This document shows positions 26,680 to 33,537 of a DNA stretch of 34,986 nucleotides, one piece after another (position 1 is the first letter of the stretch; every line of letters starts with the position of its first letter). The DNA is taken from positions 1 through 34,986 of the forward strand of contig DAOUCP010000071.1 of the NCBI GenBank assembly GCA_034432155.1, given 5' to 3'. The notes below the pieces were generated by a model. That model was not told the origin of the DNA and did not search any database. It was given only the letters and a program-made list of their open reading frames with translations. Position numbers and translations under genes: made by a program. The DNA comes from DAOUCP01 sp034432155 (lineage in GTDB: Bacteria; Chloroflexota; Anaerolineae; Epilineales; Epilineaceae).

Positions 26680-27518
26680 ATGGCGGGAGTTCGTCGCCGG
26701 CGCTGCGCTACCTGTAGCGGGCGGACGTGCACCACGGCGACCCCGAAGCGCTGCCGGCGTGGCTGTTCGTTGGCCACGGCGTCCTCTCTTCGGAGGCTCA
26801 TGAGTGGCGCCAGTCCGAGGCGCAAAGATATCCTGGGCCGTTCGCTGGCGGCATCGCCTTTTCCGACGTAGAGGTCTGGGAACGCCCGCTGGTCTTGCAG
26901 AGCGTGTCGCCCAAGACCAGTCCAGCGGCAAACAACCCCAAGGGGATGTTCATGGCAGGCGTGGGCGCAATCAGGAGCGAACACTTCAATCTGATCCAGC
27001 GAGCGGCCCCCCAGATGGGGAGTCACAGCAAGTCAAAAAGGGCCGGGGCACCACGCCCCTACACGCGCCTAGCGGCGCGGCATCGCAAACGCAGTCTGCC
27101 CAGAGCCTGGTCGAGCGGCTCTATGCAGCATCGCAGCACCTGAAGGCCTACCTAGCCGACGCTGGTAGCCAGCCGACCACAGAGGCGGCGAGCCCTGCGC
27201 TTCGCATCAACAAACAGCTCGATTTCCTCGGGTATGCCAGCTTCGACGACCTCAAGCTCGACGCGCCGGTGGACTCGGGCGACTTCGCGCACGACATCTT
27301 GAACGACGGGGCACGGCGCATCGCCGTCATCGAGGCCAAGAAAGTAGGGACCCACTCGGCGGCAAGGAGGCTGGCCAGTCGTCAAGTGCGCGTCGGTTCT
27401 CGGCCTGCGATGGGCCGTCCTCACCGACGGGCGGACAATCCGGCTCTACGATCCCCGCATTCCGAGCGTGCCTCTCGAAAAGTCGGTTGGCGTTCGAGGC
27501 TGGATCTCGCCCGGTTAG
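26680..27518 (+). pseudogene. Broken nuclease gene: possible PUA/EVE-like part plus HsdR-N-type PD-(D/E)xK domain
   Basis: Four plus-strand segments in changing frames read as one protein. Segment 1 (about 26718-27010): HHGDPEALPAWLFVGHG, FAGGIAFSDVEVWERPL, NNPKGMFMAGVG; a PUA/EVE-like fold is a guess. Segment 2 (about 27015-27350): LVERLYAASQHLKAYL, LRINKQLDFLGYASFDDLKL, GDFAHDILNDGARRIAVIEAKK, which matches the N-terminal nuclease domain of type I restriction R subunits, with the Asp and ExK of a PD-(D/E)xK site. Segment 3 is DPLGGKEAGQ and segment 4 (about 27375-27518) is VVKCASVLGLRWAVLTDGRT and RLYDPRIPSVPLEKS. Each junction is repaired by adding one base to a run (C6, GGG, single G). 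An in-frame TAG lies at 26715. It was probably a restriction-like defence gene, now dead. Confidence 0.65.
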
Positions 27519-27679
27519 GCTGGTAGAGACGACAAGTCGCCGGCAACACGCGCCTCGATCGGTTGCCGAATCGTCTGGCTCGGCGGCATGCTGTCCGCGG
27601 GGTGAGCCCCCCTTCTGTGCTGTACCGCTGACCGCCCTAGGGTAGCTCACACCCCGTTCTTCTATAGCAGTTAGGGGAC

Positions 27680-27710
27680 TTGGCCTCATGTCGAGCCACA
27701 GTGGTACACT
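27680..27710 (+). promoter_or_regulatory. Extended -10 promoter of the glycosyltransferase gene
   Basis: TTGGCC at 27680-27685 and TGGTACACT at 27702-27710 (extended -10, TGN before TACACT), with a 19-bp spacer that the extended motif could compensate for. The ATG at 27806 is about 95 bp downstream. Apart from this, the 287 bp after the broken nuclease gene shows nothing. Confidence 0.4.
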
Positions 27711-27805
27711 TGGGTCTAGACGGACCATACCGATTCTTGTGCTGCGTTGCCGGGTTTCTGGCCGAGCCAGCCGCGCCCCGTGTGGCCACGCCTTGCGCAG
27801 TCGAC

Positions 27806-29812
27806 ATGCCGATGGACCGACGCGATGTGCCTTTGTGTATCGCTCTTCTGGGTCTGGCTTTCCTCGTTCGTCTGCCCTACGTGCAGCTTGTACCACGTTT
27901 CACCGACGAGTTTGATGAAGTCCTCTGGGCATGGCGTATTGCCCACGAGGGCTTCCGGCCATTGACTCATAACAGCAGCCACATCGGGATCGTGTTTCCG
28001 TACCTCCTGGCCGCGCTTCTCCGCCTGCTGGGCCCGAGCATTGAACTTCCGAGGCTTTTCGTGGCCATCTTCGGGGCCTGCCTTGCCCCTGCGACGTACG
28101 CCATTGGCCGCCTCGTCACGTCGCGCCCGGCCGCCTTCCTTGCGGGGTTTCTGGTCGCGGTTTCCAGCGCGCTCGTTCTGATGAGCAGTCACATTGCCTA
28201 CTCCAGCAGCTTGACGCCGTTCTTCGTGACTTCGGCGCTGCTGGTGACCACGGGCGCTTGGTCCAAACAAAACGCTTGGTTGTGGCCGATCTCGGGCATC
28301 GCGTGGGGCCTCGCTCTGCAGACCCATCCAGCCGCCGTGCCCTGGCTGGCCGGCACCGTGGTGGCAATCGTGTGTACCGCGGCTGGTAGGCGCTCGTTGC
28401 GGACGCTCTGGCCGTGGCTGGCGCTCGTTGGCGTGGCGCTCGGCTACGCGAACATGATCCGCTACAACCTGACCACCGATTTCGGTACGCTGCGCAGCAT
28501 TCGGGCGAACCCTGGCTATTACGGACGACCGGCCACAACGCCGCTCGAGTACCTCGCGCGCCTCACGTTGCTTCTCAGCACACTGACCGCCGCAGCCGCC
28601 GGAGTGCCGGACCTGACGGTACGTGAGAGCGTCGCGCCTATCCTGGCCGTCAGCGTCATGGCCATTCTGGGGGTGCTCGTCTGGACATCGCGACGTCACC
28701 GACGCAGCCTGCTTGCCCTAGCGTTGCTCTCGGCGGTGCTCTTGTCGCCCATCTTCAACGCGCGATTCGCCTACCCCTCGGGCACTCGCTACCTGTGCTC
28801 CGCATTGCCGCCGGTCTTCGTGCTTGTGTCCGAGAGGGTCGTCGCATGCTGGGGGCCGCCGAACGGCGCAGCACGTCGGAGCCCCAAGCGCCCGGTCCTG
28901 TTTGGCAGCGTCATTCTCGTTCTCTCAGTTCCACTCGCTTGGCTGGCGCTGACCTACCGACATGCTGAGGCGACGCGGCGGACAAACCGCAGCATCCTAG
29001 CGTTGGCGGAGGCCGCAGCTGGCCCGGACCTGCCTCATCCCGTAATCCTGGACTCGCACCTTGATCTGCGCAAAGTCGAAGGCGGCGGGAGGCTTGGCGG
29101 TGTGACTCGCTATCTCCTCACGATGCGACAAGTGCCATTCCAGGTCTGGGATTACGCGGCCATCGCGCGTTCGCTTGAAGCCGGCACGTGGCCCGCGATG
29201 GTCCTGCTTCGGGAAACATATGAGCAGTTGGCATGGCAGTGCTATCCACGACAAGCGGAGCTCTTCGGACTCGCGCCTGCCGCGCGTGCCTCGTACAACA
29301 AGTTTGACGACGTACGATGGTCTGCGGCGCTGTTCGCGCCAGCTAGCGTACCTATGGCGCACAGCGAGGGGTCTGCGCTCGGCGACGTGGCGATGCTCGT
29401 GGGCTATACGTGGTCGCCGAACGTAGTCCGCCCCGGCGAGCGGGCATTTCTGACCCTGTTTTGGGCACCGCTTCGGAGCACTGCGAAACCGCTCTCGGCG
29501 TTCGTGCATCTCACCACGCCCGACGGCCATCGAGTGGCTCAGGCCGACGGCTGGCCACGCGACAACTGGTTCGCATCGACCGTATCCTGGCGGGCAGGTC
29601 GGACGGTCGAGGATCGCCACTCCTTCGTTCTGCCGGAGGGCTCTCCGCCTGGTTCACTCCGTGCGTCCGTGGGGCTGTACGACACAGACAGTGGGGAGCG
29701 GCTGTCTGCACGCACTGCCGATGGGTCTCCGTGGCCCGAGAACGCTGTCCAGCTGGCCAACGCCCTAGCGGTAGTCGCCGGACCAACAATCGCTCCAGGT
29801 GCGGTCCCCTGA
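27806..29812 (+). CDS. Family-39-type membrane glycosyltransferase with one C-terminal beta-domain
   Basis: A 668-residue GT-C (PMT/ArnT-like) enzyme expected to transfer sugars from a polyprenyl-phosphate donor outside the membrane. ATG at 27806, with a second possible ATG at 27812; neither has a strong ribosome site. After the first helix (DVPLCIALLGLAFLVRLPY) comes the acidic outer loop FTDEFDEVLWAWRIAHEGF, whose Asp/Glu pair is the expected catalytic position. About eleven hydrophobic segments run to about residue 385. A soluble region follows, then a final beta-domain (about 530-640: VRPGERAFLTLFWAPLRS, LRASVGLYDTDSGERL) that resembles the two domains at the end of the 9336-11918 product. 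It lies between two broken genes but is intact. It could glycosylate lipids, polymers or Thr/Pro-rich proteins; that is unproven. Confidence 0.87.
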   Translation: MPMDRRDVPLCIALLGLAFLVRLPYVQLVPRFTDEFDEVLWAWRIAHEGFRPLTHNSSHIGIVFPYLLAALLRLLGPSIELPRLFVAIFGACLAPATYAIGRLVTSRPAAFLAGFLVAVSSALVLMSSHIAYSSSLTPFFVTSALLVTTGAWSKQNAWLWPISGIAWGLALQTHPAAVPWLAGTVVAIVCTAAGRRSLRTLWPWLALVGVALGYANMIRYNLTTDFGTLRSIRANPGYYGRPATTPLEYLARLTLLLSTLTAAAAGVPDLTVRESVAPILAVSVMAILGVLVWTSRRHRRSLLALALLSAVLLSPIFNARFAYPSGTRYLCSALPPVFVLVSERVVACWGPPNGAARRSPKRPVLFGSVILVLSVPLAWLALTYRHAEATRRTNRSILALAEAAAGPDLPHPVILDSHLDLRKVEGGGRLGGVTRYLLTMRQVPFQVWDYAAIARSLEAGTWPAMVLLRETYEQLAWQCYPRQAELFGLAPAARASYNKFDDVRWSAALFAPASVPMAHSEGSALGDVAMLVGYTWSPNVVRPGERAFLTLFWAPLRSTAKPLSAFVHLTTPDGHRVAQADGWPRDNWFASTVSWRAGRTVEDRHSFVLPEGSPPGSLRASVGLYDTDSGERLSARTADGSPWPENAVQLANALAVVAGPTIAPGAVP

Positions 29813-29834
29813 CCAACATATTGGTCCCGCGACC
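29803..29834 (+). terminator. Two-part hairpin at the glycosyltransferase stop codon
   Basis: GACCAA-cata-TTGGTC (29811-29826) inside a second pairing of GGTC (29803-29806) with GACC (29831-29834), separated by a symmetrical 4x4 internal loop. The stop codon TGA overlaps the inner stem. No T-run follows, so termination would be weak or factor-dependent. Confidence 0.4.
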
Positions 29835-30065
29835 CTGTCCGTGTGAGTAGCCGCATCAGGACAGCGACCTACGTTTGCCGTCCGACGCTCGACTTTGCGC
29901 GACATTGGGTGGGGCGCAGCCGCGGTGTCCCCGTGCCGCCTCGTCGTTGGCGAGCATCCGCGGTGACAAGTGCTTCGAGAACCCATTACGCATCATCGCG
30001 TGATGGGCGAGACTTCGCGGTTGCCGGCCAGCACGCATGCGGCATCGATTGCGCCCGGTCACCGG

Positions 30066-30674
30066 TCATTGCCGAATCGGCCCTCCTTTGCCCGTCTTCG
30101 CCGCGCATCGTCGTTCCTGGTTGCTTATCAGCACGTGGCATGCTCTTGATCGCCTAACATCTGCCGTGCTTGCGGACCGAGCCAAGGGCATCGTGATGCG
30201 CTGCGGCTTGCCCGCGCAGGTTGCTGCCAATCCGTTGGCCATGATCTGGATGGTGTGCATGGCGTCCCACACCCCGTTGCCGTCCGCATAGGAAGGTGCT
30301 GTATGATGTGGGCAGCCAGATACCCACTCTCCAGGCGCAACCGCTCGGCCTCCCAGTGGGCGGCCCTCACCATGGCAGGCGCTGCGGCCATGAGGCACTC
30401 TTGGCCCATGTTGAAACCGGCCCGGTGAGCATTTGTGCTACTGCCTCGGCTTTCTGCTCCAAGCTGTGCCAGTCGCTTCCGCGGATCCGGGCGATGGCAC
30501 GTTCTTCTGGCGCAGGCGCCTTTTTGCGTAGTCCAGATAGCCGCTGAAGCGCGTGTGGCACAGTTGCTCAGTTTCCACTTCCAAGCGGCCACCTCGAGCT
30601 TGGCTTCTTGCTCTAGTGTGGCCTGCTTTGGTGCGACCTTTGCCTCGTTTCGTGCGGGACATTGTCATCGGCAA
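30066..30674 (-). pseudogene. Broken gene of unknown function
   Basis: Four minus-strand segments in successive frames read as one protein of about 200 residues: RGGRLEVETEQLCHTRFSGY; then KKAPAPEERAIARIRGSDW and HSLEQKAEAVAQMLTG; then AGFNMGQECLMAAAPAMVRA and HWEAERLRLESGYLAAHIIQ; then SYADGNGVWDAMHTIQIMAN and GLAATCAGKPQRITMPLA. Each join is restored by adding one base to a run: an A to AAAAA near 30532, a G to GGG near 30423, a C to CC near 30298. Composition is less GC-rich and less Pro-rich than neighbouring genes, which hints at a different origin. I do not recognise the family, and the ends are approximate. The flanks (29835-30065 and 30675-30825) show no gene. Confidence 0.5.
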
Positions 30675-30825
30675 CTACGTGGTGTGTCTCGACGATTGGG
30701 CCTCGCGCTTGCGTGGCGCGCACTTGTCTTCTGGCAACTTCAACGAAGCGCATACGGTATCGTGGCCGCTGCCAGCCAGCTGATAGGGAGAGATTTGGGG
30801 GGCGCCGGCGTCCATCGGCACTCTC

Positions 30826-33537
30826 TCAGCGCCGAGGTGCGGCGGGCGCGGCCGGGCGCTGGCGCCAGGCGGCGGGCAGGTAGAGGCGGCCGACGACCGG
30901 CCGGGGCAGGGTGAAGGTGTAGACCGCGGCCGCGGGGCGGTCGGCGCTGACCAAGAGGGCCCGCCCATCGGCCAGGGCCGTGAGCGAGTGGTTCAAGTGC
31001 TTCCACCCAAAAGACCTCTCGGTGCAGATGGGCCTGCCCGGGCTGGCGCCCCAGAACCAACGGTCGGCGGCCGGGTCGTACAGCTGGACCGGATCAGTGA
31101 GCGGTGGGTGCTTGCAGCTTCCCACGAAGAGCGCAAGTCCATTGGCCAGGGTAAGGAACAAGGGCGTTGGCTGGTAGAGATGGGGACTGGTGAGGTCTGC
31201 CCAGGAGTCTTTGGCCGGGTCGTAGACTTGGGGTGGAGTCAACAGGTAGCGTCCGTACCGGTTGGGGTCTGGCTGTCCCCCCGAGGGGACGAGCACCCTG
31301 CCATCGGGGAGCAACATGGCCCGGGTGGCGCCGTAGGCGGCGAGCTTCGCAATCTTGATGGGCGCGGCCGGTTGGATGGTGCCCAGGCGGGGATCGTAGC
31401 GGTCGACGGAGAAGCGGGGGTTGTCCAGGACACAGAACCAAGTTGTCTCTAATGTATCCCGATTGTCGTATGAATCGCAGTGTGGGTGCTCCCCGCCGAT
31501 GAGCAGGACGGACCCATCGGGGAGAAGGGCAGAGAGGTGGTAGGCTCGATCCTCGGTCATGGGGGGGCCGGCGGTGACGAGCCAGGTGCGGGTATCGAGG
31601 AGGCGGGTCTGCGGGGTGCCTTCGCCGAGGTGCTCGACACCGTCGTAGCGGCGCATGAGGCCGGACAGGAGCAGCCGGCCGTCGGGCAAGAGGAGGGCAT
31701 CGGTGCCGATGCTGAGGGGTTCGCGGGCCAGCTCTTCGTCCGCGAAGTGGAGCTGGACGGTAGACCAGCGGTTGGTGGCGGGGTCGAAGAGCTCGGCATC
31801 CCACGTCCAGCCGGAGTCGCCCCCGAGGAGGGCGAGGCGGCCGTCGGGGAGGGGGACGGCGAGATGGCCCTTGCGGGCCTGGGGCAGAGGTGGGCCTGGG
31901 GACCAGCGGTTGGTGGCGGGGTCGTAGAACTGGGTAGAGGCGCCGCTGACGAGCAGCACCCGGCCGTCGGCCAGGCGGGAAGCGGTATGGCCCTCGGCGG
32001 CGGGGCTAACGAGGGGGGCGGTGTCAGACCAGAAGCCCCAGGGGAGGGGGGTGCTGGTGGGCGTGGGGGTGACGGTTGGCGACGGCGTCGGGGTGTAGGT
32101 TTTGGTGACGGTTGGGCTGGGAGTGGGCGTTCGGGTTCTGGTGGGGATACGGGTCTTGGTAGGGGTGCGGGTGAAGGTCGAGGTAGGGCTAGCGGTGGTG
32201 GTGGGAGAGGGGGTATCGGAGGGGGTGAGGGTTGGGGAAGGGGTGGGCGTCAAGTCCAGGCCGGCTTCGATGAAGCATTCGCAAGAGGCGGCCAGCACGC
32301 GGCCGTCGCGGAGGGTTACGGCGGCCCCGAGGTGGTGTGGTCGGCTGAACTGGGGGCCGAGGGTCCAGGAATCGGTGGTTGGATCATAGAGTTGGACCAC
32401 GCCGGCTGGTGTCTCACTCGTGGGGCGCCAGTCGCCGCCGACGACGAGCACTCGGCCACGCAAGAGGAGGACGGCGACGGGATCGTAGTTGACGGGACCG
32501 GCGAGGGGTGCGGTTGGCCGCCAGGCATTGGTGGCGGGATCGTAGACCTCGGCGTTCGAGCGCACCTGGAGACTGCCGGGAACGCCACTGGTCTGCATGC
32601 CGACGACGAGCACGCGGCCGTCGCGGAGGGTGACGGCGGCACCCATTAGCCGCCGCTCGTTGAGGGGCCCGGTGAGGGTCCAGCGGCCGGTGCGGGGGTC
32701 GAAGATCTCGGCCGTTGCCTGGCCGCGGATGAGCTCGGGATTGCCGCACAGGTGGGTAGAGCCGCCGATGATGAGGACGCGGCCGTCGGGCAACGTGGCA
32801 GCTGCGGGGCCGTAGCGGGGGGCGGAGAGGGGTGCGGCGAGCTCCCAGGCGCCTGTGGCCGGGTCGTAGATCTCGGTGGTGCGGTGGCAGGGGGAGCGCT
32901 TTTGGCAGAAGTCTAGGTCGTCCCTGTTCCAGTCGCGGCAGCCGCCGGCCACCAGGACACGGCCGTCGGGCAGGCGGGCGGCGATGTGGCCGAAGCGTTG
33001 GCCGTCGTTGAGCCTACCGGTGGGGACAAAGAGGCCACTCGCCGGATCGTAGAGTTCGGCCACCGCCTGGTCGAGGGCTGGCGGGCCTGGGGTTGGCGTC
33101 TGGAAGGGGGGCTGTTCGGCGACGCCACCGGCAATGAGGACGCGACCGTCGTCGAGCAGGGTGGCGGTGTGCATGTTCCGTGGCGCGTTGAGGTGGCCGG
33201 TGGCCGTCCACTGGTAGCCAAGGGGATCGAAGAGGGCGGCGCTGACGGCCTTGGCTTGGAAGAAGGGCATGCGAGACACGGACAAGACGCGGCCATCGCT
33301 GAGGAGGGTGAACGATCCGAATGCGCCCCGGGGGAGGCACGGCGCCGGTTCCCAGCGGTCCACGTCGCTGGCCTGCCAGCCGACGGCGGGGGCTGCGGAG
33401 CCGTAGCTTGGAGACTGGCAGGCGCTGAGCAAGACGACCCACAGGCAGCAAGCCACGGCCAAGAGGGCACCGATGATCGCCGGCCGGGCCAGGCGGATTA
33501 CGCTTTCTGGGCTGGCACGGGAACGGGATCCGTTCAT
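30826..33537 (-). CDS. Large kelch-like lipoprotein with Thr/Pro stalk and YLP tail
   Basis: A 903-residue lipid-anchored extracellular protein. The ATG at 33537 has GGAGG 7 nt upstream and overlaps the upstream stop as ATGA, so translation is coupled. A signal with hydrophobic core IIGALLAVACCLWVVLL ends in the lipobox LLSAC. Residues about 70-420 contain six or seven kelch-like repeats of the type LPDGRVLVAGG / LYDPATGxW, a first propeller resembling galactose oxidase and kelch families. A Thr/Pro linker (about 430-500) separates a second, similar set (about 505-870, for example LADGRVLLVSGAS, LPDGRLALLGGD). The end carries LYLPAAWRQR. No copper-site residues of galactose oxidase were evident, so a binding role is more likely than catalysis. 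Confidence 0.9.
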   Translation of the reverse strand: MNGSRSRASPESVIRLARPAIIGALLAVACCLWVVLLSACQSPSYGSAAPAVGWQASDVDRWEPAPCLPRGAFGSFTLLSDGRVLSVSRMPFFQAKAVSAALFDPLGYQWTATGHLNAPRNMHTATLLDDGRVLIAGGVAEQPPFQTPTPGPPALDQAVAELYDPASGLFVPTGRLNDGQRFGHIAARLPDGRVLVAGGCRDWNRDDLDFCQKRSPCHRTTEIYDPATGAWELAAPLSAPRYGPAAATLPDGRVLIIGGSTHLCGNPELIRGQATAEIFDPRTGRWTLTGPLNERRLMGAAVTLRDGRVLVVGMQTSGVPGSLQVRSNAEVYDPATNAWRPTAPLAGPVNYDPVAVLLLRGRVLVVGGDWRPTSETPAGVVQLYDPTTDSWTLGPQFSRPHHLGAAVTLRDGRVLAASCECFIEAGLDLTPTPSPTLTPSDTPSPTTTASPTSTFTRTPTKTRIPTRTRTPTPSPTVTKTYTPTPSPTVTPTPTSTPLPWGFWSDTAPLVSPAAEGHTASRLADGRVLLVSGASTQFYDPATNRWSPGPPLPQARKGHLAVPLPDGRLALLGGDSGWTWDAELFDPATNRWSTVQLHFADEELAREPLSIGTDALLLPDGRLLLSGLMRRYDGVEHLGEGTPQTRLLDTRTWLVTAGPPMTEDRAYHLSALLPDGSVLLIGGEHPHCDSYDNRDTLETTWFCVLDNPRFSVDRYDPRLGTIQPAAPIKIAKLAAYGATRAMLLPDGRVLVPSGGQPDPNRYGRYLLTPPQVYDPAKDSWADLTSPHLYQPTPLFLTLANGLALFVGSCKHPPLTDPVQLYDPAADRWFWGASPGRPICTERSFGWKHLNHSLTALADGRALLVSADRPAAAVYTFTLPRPVVGRLYLPAAWRQRPAAPAAPRR

